DNA of 64,000 nucleotides, from assembly GCA_963719975.1 (NCBI GenBank), contig CAVRED010000007.1:1028065-1092064 (forward strand), given 5' to 3'. The position numbers were made by a program, and so were the translations under genes. Shown here one piece after another: positions 8,733-17,215 of the stretch (position 1 is the stretch's first letter; each line of letters opens with the position of its first letter). This DNA is from Poindextera sp963719975 (lineage in GTDB: Bacteria > Pseudomonadota > Alphaproteobacteria > Caulobacterales > Caulobacteraceae). The notes under the pieces were generated by a model. The model did no database searches and was not told the DNA's origin. It worked only from the letters and a program-made list of their open reading frames with translations.

Positions 8733-10535
8733 GATGGCCATATCGCAAGCGAAATCAACAGCTATTTCCGCCTCCGCCGCACACTGGTGCGAAGCCGGGC
8801 GCGGGCCGAGCCGCTTGGCGCTCGCGCCGACGACGCCGGGCCTTTCCGCGCGAAGCTCGCCGTGTCGCGAACGCCGCTCTGGTCGGAGAGCGAGCCGGGC
8901 GAACAGGCGCTGCAGTTCGGCAAGGTCCACAACCTGCGCCGCGCGGCGATGAGTCTGGACGGGATGGTCATCCCGCCGGCGCAGTGTTCAGCTTCTGGCG
9001 CCAGCTCGGCCGCGCGACGCGAGCGCGCGGCTATGTCGACGGCCGGATGCTGCGCGAGGGGTGCATGATCCCGGCCATCGGCGGCGGACTTTGCCAGCTG
9101 TCGAACGCCCTCTACGACGTCGCACTGGCGGCCGGCTGCGAGATCGTCGAGCGTCACGCCCATTCGCGGACCGTGCCCGGCTCGGCCGCCGCGGCGGGCC
9201 GTGACGCGACCGTTGCCTGGAACTACGTCGATCTGAGGTTCTCAAGCCCGCGCGAACTGCGCCTCGGCGTGAGGCTCGACAGCGACGATCTCGTCGTCGA
9301 GCTGTCGGCCCGCATCGGAAGCGGCAGCAACGCGCAACCCCGCGGCGCTTCCATCGAGCACGGCCCTCATTGCCGCGCGCAGCTGCGCCACCTGCGGCGA
9401 GACCAACTGCTTCTTGCATGAACAGCATGTCGCCGCCCGCGCAGCGGCGCTGGCGGTGCGCGCTTTCCTGGTCGACGAGGACTGGCCGGAGCTCCGCGCC
9501 TACGTCGCCGCATCGGCGCAGCCGGGCGACGTCATCGGGTTGCCGCTGGACGGAGCACGCTGGGGCCTGAAGCGCTATCGGTGGGACACGCACGGCTTCG
9601 CCACCGTCATCCAGGCGCCGCTGGCCGCGCTCGACCGGTCGCTGACCTGGCGGCGCACGCCGGCAGGAGGGGCCGCTGCGCCGCGCCGCTGAAGCGCGCA
9701 CCTCGGCCGCGATCGCCCGCGCGCTGGCCCGCCAGCCTTGGCCCCGAGGTCGTCGAGCTGGTTGTCGCGCAGTCGCTGCTGCCCTGCGCTCTGGCGCGAA
9801 GGCTGGCTGGGCGGGCGGCGGTTCAGCGTCGCTGATGACGCGCCCGCCCATCGCGATGCTGCAGGGCCGCCTGGACGCTGGCCTGGCCGCGCACCCCGAG
9901 CGCGCCAGCCTCGGCGACTACCGTGCGCCCGCGGCGCTGGCCGACGCCGAGGCGGCGGCGCTGGAGGCGGCCGAGCATGTCGATCACGCCACACGCCGAC
10001 ATCGCCGCGCTATTCGCCGGGCGGGCGGTCAGGCTGGACTGGCGAAGGCCGGCGGCGGCGCCGCCGCTCGCGGCCGGCGCGGCCTCGTCGCCTTCCCAGG
10101 CCCGACCATCGCGCGCAAGGGCGCCTACGAACTCCGCGATGCGGCGCGGGCGCTGGACCTCGTCGTTCGGCCGCTGGGCTCGATGCTGGAGGGCCCAGCG
10201 TTTCTGGGATGGCGTTCGGCTGGACCCGACCCCCGCCGACGGTCACTGGCTGGACGGTGTTTCGCTGGTCGTCCACCCGGCGCTGACCCAGGATGCGCCG
10301 CGCCGCCTGCTCGAGGCGCTCGCCGCTGGCGTTCCCGTGATCGCGACGCCCGCCTGCGGGCTGGATCCCGAGCCGCTGCTGACCTTGGTAGCGCCCAACG
10401 ACCCGGAGGGTCTGAAGACCGCGATCGCTCGCGCACTGCCCGTCAGCGCCTGAATGCGCCGCCACCCTGCCCTTCCTTGGCGCCGACTGCGACGCCCTGA
10501 CCGACCGAGTCCTCGCCAAGCTGGGATTTGGCTGA
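8733..10535 (+). CDS. VanW-family protein fused to a glycosyltransferase-like domain, heavily frameshifted
   Basis: When frames are joined, a single protein of about 590 residues emerges. The N-terminal part is VanW-like: VFSFWRQLGRATRARGYVDG, IGGGLCQLSNALYDVALAA, EIVERHAHSRTVPG, GRDATVAWNYVDLRF. VanW domains are cell-envelope associated and of unknown chemistry. The C-terminal part resembles a GT-B glycosyltransferase: GAYELRDAARALDLVVRPLG, then WLDGVSLVVHPALTQDAPRR and LLEALAAGVPVIATPACGL. Breaks fall near 8985, 9370, 9690, 9790, 9830, 9980, 10090, 10200 and 10450. The start (ATG 8733, or GTG near 8787) is uncertain. The end at 10535 assumes the last shift, giving LTDRVLAKLGFG; otherwise it is 10453. 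It begins about 50 bp after tRNA-Cys. Confidence 0.6.
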
Positions 10536-10604
10536 GCGGCCGCAAGCCTGTTCGCCGCTACGGTTTTCGCTATCGGTCGTCCGCGAAAGCAAGGGAGCGG
10601 AACG

Positions 10605-11567
10605 ATGAAGGCGGCGGTCTATCACGAGAATGGCGCACCGGACGTGCTCAGGTACGAGGATGTTCCGGATCCGCAGCTCCACCCCAAGGGCGTGATCGTG
10701 CGGGTGGAAGCGGTGTCGATCGAGGGCGGCGACACGCTGAACCGCCTGCGCGGGCCGCTGGTCACCCATCCGCACGTCGTGGGCTACCAGGCCGCGGGCG
10801 AGATCGTCGCGGTCGGCGAGCAGGTCGCCAACCTGAAGGTGGGCCAGAAGGTCGCCACCTCCGGCGCCTTCGGGTCGCACGCCGAGCTGCGGGCTGTGCC
10901 CGCCCGCTCCTGCTGGGTCGTGCCCGACGGGTTCGACGTCAAGCTCGCCGCGCCGATCCCGGTGACGTTCGGCACCGCCGACGACTGCCTGTTCGAGTTC
11001 GGCCGTCTGAAGGCCGGCGAGACGGTGCTGGTGCAGGCCGGCGCGAGCGGCGTTGGCGTGGCGGCGATCCAGCTCGCCAAGCGCGCGGGCGCGACGGTGC
11101 TCGCGACCGCCTCCTCGGATGCTCGGCTCGAGGCGCTGAAGCCCCTCGGGCTCGATCACGGCATCAACTACCGGACCGACGACGTGGTGAAGTCGGTGAT
11201 GCAACTCACCGACAACAAGGGCGTGAACCTGGTCGTCAATTCGGTCGGCGGCTCGACCCTGCAGGGCAGCATCAACGCGCTCGCCTACCGCGGGCGCGTG
11301 TCCATGGTCGGCGCGGCCGGGCGCGAGCCGATGGTCGTCGACGTCGGCGGCATGATGGGCGGCAACCGCTCGCTGACCGGCGTCTTCCTGGGCGCCGAGA
11401 TCGGCACCGACCGCGTCTACAACATGATCCAGCAACGGATCGACGAGGCGGCGCGCGGCGAGCTCAAGGTCGTCATCGACCGCACCTTCCCGCTCTCGGA
11501 AGCCGCCGCCGCGCACGCCTACATCGAGAGCCGCCAGGCGGTCGGCCGCGTCCTGCTGATCCCGTGA
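10605..11567 (+). CDS. Zinc-independent MDR oxidoreductase (quinone oxidoreductase / zeta-crystallin type)
   Basis: A 320-residue medium-chain dehydrogenase/reductase. The N-terminal GroES-like domain (MKAAVYHENGAPDVLRYEDV) is followed by a Rossmann domain with the NADPH loop VLVQAGASGVGVAAIQLAKR. The catalytic and structural zinc cysteines of alcohol dehydrogenases are absent, which places it with QOR/zeta-crystallin enzymes that reduce quinones or enoyl compounds. The C-terminus AHAYIESRQAVGRVLLIP is typical. ATG 10605 has GGGAGCGG just upstream. It is intact and probably monocistronic, ending before a CtrA-like box and a terminator. The physiological substrate is unknown. Confidence 0.88.
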   Translation: MKAAVYHENGAPDVLRYEDVPDPQLHPKGVIVRVEAVSIEGGDTLNRLRGPLVTHPHVVGYQAAGEIVAVGEQVANLKVGQKVATSGAFGSHAELRAVPARSCWVVPDGFDVKLAAPIPVTFGTADDCLFEFGRLKAGETVLVQAGASGVGVAAIQLAKRAGATVLATASSDARLEALKPLGLDHGINYRTDDVVKSVMQLTDNKGVNLVVNSVGGSTLQGSINALAYRGRVSMVGAAGREPMVVDVGGMMGGNRSLTGVFLGAEIGTDRVYNMIQQRIDEAARGELKVVIDRTFPLSEAAAAHAYIESRQAVGRVLLIP

Positions 11568-11577
11568 GCTCGCGCCG

Positions 11578-11593
11578 TTAACGGTTGATTAAC
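11578..11593 (+). promoter_or_regulatory. CtrA-type binding box (TTAA-N7-TTAAC)
   Basis: The sequence TTAACGGTTGATTAAC matches the Caulobacterales CtrA consensus TTAA-N7-TTAAC exactly. It lies 11 bp after the stop codon of the MDR gene and about 60 bp before a strong terminator, with no gene between. This suggests a short regulated transcript (see 11595-11677). It is an exact motif match; binding is not shown. Confidence 0.55.
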
Positions 11594-11594
11594 C

Positions 11595-11677
11595 ATACCG
11601 CCCAGCCTTCACGCTTGTCTTCCTGAAGACACCCCACCATTACCGACTACGAGCCCGGCTTCGGCCGGGCTCTTTTT
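11595..11677 (+). ncRNA. Candidate small RNA between a CtrA box and an intrinsic terminator
   Basis: Between the CtrA box and the terminator lies a non-coding stretch of about 80 nt. It holds a tight inverted repeat GTCTTC-CT-GAAGAC (11617-11630), a C-rich single-stranded segment (ACCCCACCATTACC) and the terminator hairpin. That layout of box, short structured RNA and terminator is typical of bacterial sRNA genes. The exact transcript start is unknown and no good -10 was identified. The alternative is that the terminator merely ends the MDR transcript. Confidence 0.35.
11651..11677 (+). terminator. Rho-independent terminator
   Basis: A perfect 9-bp stem GAGCCCGGC / GCCGGGCTC closes a TTCG tetraloop and is followed by five T residues. 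It ends transcription from the MDR gene and/or the candidate sRNA before tRNA-Asn. Confidence 0.92.
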
Positions 11678-11741
11678 CGTCCCGCCCGGCCAACTTGATC
11701 GCGCTGGCGCGCACGCGTATAGCCGCCATCCTTCGGCGCAT

Positions 11742-11818
11742 TCCCCGGTAGCTCAGCTGGTAGAGCAGTCGGCTGTTAACCGACTTGTCGCAGGTTCGAA
11801 GTCCTGCCCGGGGAGCCA
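11742..11818 (+). tRNA. tRNA-Asn (anticodon GTT)
   Basis: Acceptor TCCCCGG pairs with CCGGGGA. The anticodon stem AGTCGG/CCGACT surrounds a loop with GTT, the T arm is CAGG/CCTG with TTCGAAGT, the discriminator is G and CCA is encoded (11816-11818). It stands alone between the terminator and a convergent minus-strand gene. Confidence 0.97.
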
Positions 11819-11851
11819 GCCGGCCCGCGTCGGGCGGCTGTCGACGTCCGC

Positions 11852-12045
11852 TTAGGGCAAGGCTGAGGGTGCGGCGGCAATGACGCGTCCGCACGGCAAA
11901 GCCGCAGCCTCGCCCGAGCCGCGACCTGCTCGGCCTTGGCGATCTCATCAGGTTGGCCCCGCTCGAGCGCGGCGGCGAGATAGGCCTCGACCGCCGCCTC
12001 GTCGGTCAGATAGGCGGCTGGATCGAACTCATAGACCTGCAGCAT
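11852..12045 (-). CDS. Short protein resembling the N-terminus of a HigA-type addiction-module antidote, probably truncated
   Basis: The frame opens at ATG 12045 with GAAGAAGG seven bases upstream and reads MLQVYEFDPAAYLTDEAAVE, then AYLAAALERGQPDEIAKAEQ and VAARARL. The FD-A-YL-x3-AYLxAALxxGDP pattern resembles the first 40 residues of the putative addiction-module antidote family, but the helix-turn-helix that should follow is missing. The unshifted frame would continue through the tRNA-Asn gene to 11776, which is unlikely. A single shift near 11890 gives an end at 11852. It sits 20 bp after the SRPBCC gene in the same direction. No toxin partner is visible. It could equally be an unrelated small protein. 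Confidence 0.35.
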
Positions 12046-12066
12046 CGGCGCGCCTTCTTCGCTGGG

Positions 12067-12588
12067 TCAGAGCGCGGCGACCTGGGTGCGGTAGAGCTCG
12101 CGCGCGGCCTTGAACAGCTCGAACGGGAACTTCGTCGGGACGCCCGCCAAGGCGGCGACGAGCATCTCGAGATGCGCCGCCCACCCGGCGCAGGCGCGGC
12201 CAACGTCCTCGTCGGCCGGGACCGTGACGGTCAGCGTCAGATCGACCGCTGGGCCGACGGGCTCGAGTTCGAAGCGGATGGGCCGGTCGGGCTCGCCCGG
12301 ACCGCTCCAGGAGAACTCGAGCAGGCTCAAGGGCTGGAACGCGGTGACCTTGCTGTCGATCACGATGCCGCTGTCCTCGAACTGCAGCTTGGCGGCGCCG
12401 CCCGGCCGAAGCTCGATCGTCCCCGGCGCCAGCCACTGCACCCGCACCTCGGGGTTGGTCAGCGCGGCCCAGACCTCCTCGATGTGGTTGTCCAGCATCA
12501 CGTTGAAGCGGCCCTGGGTGACCTTCCCGTTGCGGGTGAAGGTCGCGAGTGGAAACGGCGGCTCGGACATCGTGGCTTGCTCAGACAT
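12067..12588 (-). CDS. SRPBCC / AHSA1-like ligand-binding domain protein
   Basis: A 173-residue protein with the START-like fold pattern FNVMLDNHIEEVWAALTNPE, VQWLAPGTIELRPGGAAKL, LLEFSWSGPGE and DLTLTVTVPA, then a C-terminal helix (GWAAHLEMLVAALAG). This is the AHSA1/Bet v1-like group, small helix-grip domains that bind hydrophobic ligands or act as co-chaperones. Nothing in the sequence shows the ligand. The start is ATG 12588, with another ATG six codons later. It is intact. About 35 bp separate it from the downstream end of the Cyc2-like gene, same strand, so they might share a transcript. Confidence 0.82.
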   Translation of the reverse strand: MSEQATMSEPPFPLATFTRNGKVTQGRFNVMLDNHIEEVWAALTNPEVRVQWLAPGTIELRPGGAAKLQFEDSGIVIDSKVTAFQPLSLLEFSWSGPGEPDRPIRFELEPVGPAVDLTLTVTVPADEDVGRACAGWAAHLEMLVAALAGVPTKFPFELFKAARELYRTQVAAL

Positions 12589-12624
12589 CGGCGGCTCTCG
12601 CTCTCGCTGCCGGGGCCGGGGGTC

Positions 12625-13959
12625 TCAGTAGGCCGCCCAGACGAAGACCCGGAAGGTGTTGTTGTCCTTGGCGTTGGCGCCCGCGCCGTCGAAGTTGCTG
12701 CTGGCGCCGTTGAAGGTGATGTAGTCGGTGTACTGGGCCCCGACGCGGAGGTTGAAGCGCGGTCCGAGCGGCGAGGAGCCCCGCCCCCACGGCGTCCCGT
12801 CGACCTGCAGCAGCACCCCCGAGCTGTCGGGCCGCATGGTCCGGTTGCCGGCGTAGAGCAACGCGTCGGTGCTGCCCCAGGTGTCGAAGGCCGCCGACCG
12901 TGAAGCCGACCTGGTCATGCCAGTAGTAGGAGCCGTCGATGCGGAAGTCCTGCAGCGTGTTGCGGCCGTTCATGACGCTGCCCAGCGCCTGCGAGGCGGC
13001 GAGGTCCTCGGTCTCGTGAGTGTAGCGGGCGTTGACGGTCCACACGTCGTGCTTGGCGGCGAAGCGCTGGTACGACGCATCGAGGCCCCAGTCGTCGTAG
13101 TGGTCGGTCAGGCCGGTGGTCCGATCGAGGCCCGGGAAGATGTTGGCGTGCATGTAGAAGCCGCCGACCTCGACGTTCTGGTCACCCCAGTTCTTGTCGT
13201 AGGCGACCCGGACGTAGGGCGCGACGCCATCGATCGAGCCGGGCGACGTCGGGTCGGCGCCGGCGTGGGTCAGGAAGCTGGCGCTCGGCGAGCCGTAGCC
13301 GCCCGCTTCGAGGTAGAGGGCGTCGTCGATCCAGGCGTAGCCGGTGACGCCGATCGTCGTCTGCGCGAGGCCGCCGATGATCGGGCCGTGCGCTCGGCGA
13401 CGGGCGCGAGCGCCGAGGTCGTGTAGGGGTAGCCCCAGGCCGGCAGGGTGTTGAAGGCGTCCTGAACGGTCGGATTGTTGTTCGCGCTCAGGCCAAGAAG
13501 GACGCTGACCTTCTTGATCGTCACGGTGGTCACCGCGCGCAGGTCGGTGTTGTCCCAGGAGAAGCTCTTGCCGATGCCGTCGTAGGTCGACTGGACGAAG
13601 GCGCCGAAGTGCTGGCCGAGGCCGCCGGCGAGGAACAGGCTGATCTGGTCGATCGCCACGTTGTTGTTTGGGCTGAAGCTGGGCGCCGGCGGCGGGTTCT
13701 GGTTCTTCTGCGTGTTGACGTAGGAGGCGACGACCATCGCCGACAGCGGGACATTGAAGCTGACCGTGCGTGTCGTGTAGCCGTGCAGCTTGAACTCACG
13801 CCCGTAAGGCGTGAGCTGCGGGCCGAAGCCGCCGACGTGACAGCCGACGCACGGCTGACCGGTCTGTTCCGCGAACGCCGGCACAGCCGAGGCCTGCGTC
13901 GCCGTAACGCCGATCGCGGCCAGCGCGAGAAGAGCGCCAGCCGCCACCCGTTGAACCAA
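12625..13959 (-). CDS. Cyc2-like outer-membrane monoheme cytochrome c fused to a beta-barrel porin, two apparent frameshifts
   Basis: About 444 residues once two shifts (near 13388 and 12905) are removed; they cancel in total length. After a signal peptide (LLALAAIGVTATQASA) comes FAEQTGQPCVGCHVGGFGPQ with one CXXCH heme site, then LTPYGREFKLHGYT. The rest alternates aromatic and polar residues in strand-like stretches (ISLFLAGGLGQHFGAFVQST, YVRVAYDKNWGDQNVEVGGF, FNLRVGAQYTDYITF) and ends in an aromatic residue (FRVFVWAAY), as beta-barrels do. One N-terminal heme plus a porin is the architecture of Cyc2, the iron-oxidising outer-membrane cytochrome. The HiPIP gene just upstream supports an electron-transfer role. 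TTG 13959 is the assumed start. Function is inferred. Confidence 0.65.
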
Positions 13960-14008
13960 CGCTATCGATCGACCGATCCCCTCAATTGAGTTCTTAGCCT
14001 GCTACCGC

Positions 14009-14285
14009 TTACCACTTCGGTGCGTAGAGAGCTGCACCAGCCCGTCGGGCTGACCGGGCCGTTCACGACCTTGCAGTCCGTGGGCTGCAGCCACTGGCTG
14101 CAGGTGTTGCAGCGTTGGCTGCCGCGCGGGATCGGCTGATAGTTGGCCGCCGATTGGGTGAGCTTCGAGGCTGCCGTTGCGGGCCGACTCAGGCCGACCG
14201 CGAGCACCACGCCGGCGCCCGTGGCCAGCGCCGCGCCGCGCAAGAGCGAGCGACGTGAAAGGTCAAGCGTGTGGAAGGTCGTCAT
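14009..14285 (-). CDS. High-potential iron-sulfur protein (HiPIP) with Tat signal, one apparent frameshift
   Basis: A small periplasmic [4Fe-4S] electron carrier of about 91 residues. A twin-arginine signal (LSRRSLLRGAALATGAGVVL) precedes the mature domain. The four cluster cysteines are in the HiPIP spacing: RCNTCSQWLQPTDCKVVNG, then PVSPTGWCSSL. One extra base near 14027 hides the normal ending; removing it gives YAPKW-stop at 14009, the classic HiPIP C-terminus. Unshifted, the frame runs to 13962. ATG 14285 was chosen because it gives a compact Tat peptide. Probably co-transcribed with the Cyc2-like gene 50 bp downstream, whose heme it could reduce or oxidise. Confidence 0.85.
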
Positions 14286-14353
14286 AACTACGCTCCTGAA
14301 TCGAGCCGCTTTGTTCGATTGAAGGGTTAGAACCACCGGCGGTTTCGCGCCAT

Positions 14354-14386
14354 TCGGGGCAGTTCCCTAAGGGCTGCTACGGAGGC
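14354..14386 (-). promoter_or_regulatory. Copy A of a duplicated 33-bp element upstream of the HiPIP gene
   Basis: Read on the minus strand the element is GCCTCCGTAG-N3-CCCTTAGGG-N5-CCCCGA. All three blocks are identical in copy B at 15131-15163 with the same spacing. It ends 69 bp before the HiPIP ATG and contains the near-palindrome CCCTTAGGG. The likely role is an operator or promoter element shared with the FixK-like regulator gene. Confidence 0.55.
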
Positions 14387-14391
14387 GCCGC

Positions 14392-15075
14392 TTACCCGAC
14401 GCCGCTGAGCCCGAGCAGTGCGGCGCGATCGTGCAGGAGGATGCGGCGGGCGCTTGGAATCGAGATCGCGCGGTCGCGTTCGAGCTGGGTGAACGTGCGC
14501 GACACCGTCTCGATGGTCAGCCCGAGGTAGTCGGCGATGTCGCAGCGGGACATTGGAAGGTCGACCGAGTCCGTCCCGCCGGCGGCGCGGCAGAGACGCA
14601 CAAGGAATGAGGCGAGCCGCTCGACGGCGTTCTTGCGCCCGAGCAACAGGAGCTGGTCCTGCAGCCGCTCCAGGCTGCGCGCGGTGATCTGCCAGAGGCT
14701 GCGGCCGGCTGCGGGGTCGGCCTCGACCGCGCGCTCGAGCGCCGACCGGCGCACCAGCGCGACCTGGCAGTCGACGACCGCTTCCGCCGAACAGAGGTGG
14801 TGAGACCCGCACTCGATCCCGAAGACGTCGCCCGGAAGATGAAAGGCGCCGATGTGGCGGCGTCCATCGCTTAGGAGCCGCACCTCGCGCACGGCGCCGG
14901 AGATCACCTGATAGACGAAGTCGGCGTCCTCCTCCTCGGCGAAGATCTCTTCGTTGTGTTCGAAGCGCATGACGAAGCCCGGGACAGCCAGGCTCGGCGC
15001 GAGGGCGATGCTCTTTCCAATCGGGCCGCCGAGCGAATGGGGCGCCGATCCGACCTGTGCCTGCAGCGTGCGCAT
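14392..15075 (-). CDS. Crp/Fnr-family transcriptional regulator, FixK-like
   Basis: A 227-residue regulator with an N-terminal cyclic-nucleotide-binding-like beta-roll (FVYQVISGAVREVRLLSDGR, IGAFHLPGDVFGIECGS) and a C-terminal winged helix LPMSRCDIADYLGLTIETVS followed by RTFTQLERD. The ETVSRT recognition helix is the FNR/FixK type that reads TTGA-N6-TCAA boxes. The N-terminal cysteine cluster of true FNR oxygen sensors is absent, so it is closer to FixK. ATG 15075 has CGGAGGG upstream. It lies upstream of, and in the same orientation as, HiPIP-Cyc2, and copy B of the 33-bp element precedes it. A perfect FNR-type box sits at 15327. Confidence 0.88.
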   Translation of the reverse strand: MRTLQAQVGSAPHSLGGPIGKSIALAPSLAVPGFVMRFEHNEEIFAEEEDADFVYQVISGAVREVRLLSDGRRHIGAFHLPGDVFGIECGSHHLCSAEAVVDCQVALVRRSALERAVEADPAAGRSLWQITARSLERLQDQLLLLGRKNAVERLASFLVRLCRAAGGTDSVDLPMSRCDIADYLGLTIETVSRTFTQLERDRAISIPSARRILLHDRAALLGLSGVG

Positions 15076-15130
15076 GAACCGCCCTCCGATGACGGTGCAT
15101 GGCGTAGCGGCCGCGCGAGCGGCCGCAAAC

Positions 15131-15163
15131 TCGGGGTCACCCCCTAAGGGATTCTACGGAGGC
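15131..15163 (-). promoter_or_regulatory. Copy B of the duplicated 33-bp element upstream of the FixK-like gene
   Basis: Identical in its three blocks (GCCTCCGTAG, CCCTTAGGG, CCCCGA) and their spacing to copy A at 14354-14386. It ends 56 bp before ATG 15075 and directly follows the stop of the 35-aa membrane protein gene. A GGTGACC half-site overlaps the N5 segment. Two copies before two adjacent transcription units argue for shared control. Confidence 0.55.
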
Positions 15164-15167
15164 CTCG

Positions 15168-15275
15168 CTAACGCGGGCTCCGGTTCGACCACCAGGCGCC
15201 CCACCCCAGCACGATCATGAAGGCCAGGAACGCCGAAACGACCGGGGCGATGACGGCAAGTTGCTCAAAAGCCAT
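15168..15275 (-). CDS. 35-residue single-pass membrane protein
   Basis: MAFEQLAVIAPVVSAFLAFM followed by IVLGWGAWWSNRSPR and TAG. A near-perfect ribosome binding site (GGAGGAG) lies eight bases before the ATG, which makes this small gene credible. One transmembrane helix with a short positive C-terminal tail resembles the accessory subunits of respiratory oxidases (CydX, CcoS and similar), but no specific family match is visible. An FNR/FixK-type palindrome (15327-15340) is centred about 58 bp upstream of the start, a position suited to activation. It could be the first gene of a transcript with the FixK-like regulator 93 bp downstream. Confidence 0.68.
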   Translation of the reverse strand: MAFEQLAVIAPVVSAFLAFMIVLGWGAWWSNRSPR

Positions 15276-15326
15276 AACGAAACTCCTCCAGCGCCGCCAA
15301 CCTTAGGGCGGCCGCGCTCGCGGTCC

Positions 15327-15340
15327 TTGACCTAGGTCAA
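15327..15340. promoter_or_regulatory. FNR/FixK-type box TTGACCTAGGTCAA
   Basis: A perfect 14-bp palindrome matching TTGA-N6-TCAA. It lies in the divergent interval between the 35-aa membrane protein gene (minus) and the ABC transporter operon (plus). The adjacent FixK-like regulator is the obvious candidate to bind it. Confidence 0.75.
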
Positions 15341-15422
15341 AGTCGAAGCCCGCTGCCGCACACTGTCAGCAGCCCGCCCGCCCTCCCCTCCCCAACGCGC
15401 GTGTGGCGGCCTATCAGGAGGG

Positions 15423-16342
<920 letters not shown>

Positions 16343-16346
<4 letters not shown>

Positions 16347-17104
16347 ACCTCTACGGCATCCGCGCCATCTACATGTTCGAGATGGACCGCATGCGGCGCA
16401 CGCTGGTGCAGAGCATTCTCGCGCCCGTGCTCTCCACCTCGCTCTATTTCGTCGTGTTCGGGGCGGCGATCGGCTCGCGCATGACCCACATCGGCGGCGT
16501 CAGCTACGGCGCCTTCATCGTGCCGGGGCTGATCATGCTCAGCCTCCTCACCGAGAGCATCTCCAACGCCAGCTTCGGCATCTACATGCCGAAGTTCGCC
16601 GGCACGATCTACGAGGTGCTGTCGGCGCCCATCTCGGCGCTGGAGATCGTCGCAGGCTACGTCGGCGCGGCGGCGACCAAGTCGGTGTTGCTCGGTCTGA
16701 TCATCCTCGCCACCGCCAGGCTGTTCGTCCCGTTCGGGATCGCGCACGCGGCGGTGATGGCTCTCTTCCTGGTGCTGACCTCGACCACCTTCAGCCTGTT
16801 CGGCTTTGTCCTCGGCGTCTGGGCGGACGGCTGGGAGAAGCTCTCCATCGTGCCGATCCTGGTGATCACGCCGCTGACCTTCCTGGGCGGCAGCTTCTAC
16901 TCGATCAGCATGCTGCCCGCGCCCTGGCGGACGATCACCCTGTTCAACCCCGTGGTCTACCTGATCTCGGGGTTCCGATGGAGCTTCTACGGCCAGTCCG
17001 ACGTGGGAGTCGGCTTCAGCCTGGCGATGACGTTGGGCTTCATGGCGGCCTGCCTCATCGCCATCAGCCTCATCTTCCGCACCGGCTGGCGGTTAAAGGC
17101 TTGA
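16343..17104 (+). CDS. ABC-2 type exporter, permease subunit
   Basis: A 253-residue inner-membrane protein with about six hydrophobic segments, for example ILAPVLSTSLYFVVFGAAIG, YGAFIVPGLIMLSLLTESIS and LSIVPILVITPLTFLGGSFY. The LTFLGGSFYSISMLP and NPVVYLISGFRWSFYG motifs are typical of the ABC-2 (YadH/NodJ-like) family. ATG 16343 overlaps the stop of the ATPase gene, indicating translational coupling. The pair forms a complete simple exporter. Intact, ending at 17104, after which comes the palindrome at 17120. Confidence 0.9.
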
Positions 17105-17119
17105 GCGCTTCGCCCGCAT

Positions 17120-17135
17120 TGTGACCAGGGTCACA
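17120..17135. promoter_or_regulatory. CRP-like palindrome TGTGACCAGGGTCACA
   Basis: Seven-base arms TGTGACC / GGTCACA around AG, matching the classical TGTGA-N6-TCACA CRP consensus. It is 81 bp upstream of the cyclase start and shares the TGACC..GGTCA core with the sites at 15327 and 21978. Confidence 0.65.
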
Positions 17136-17215
17136 GCAGGCGGACCGGCCAGCCGCTAGGCATCCGAACACCGAAGGGGCTTGCGTCGCCGGCTGGGACG
17201 GGGCGCTAGTGTCAG

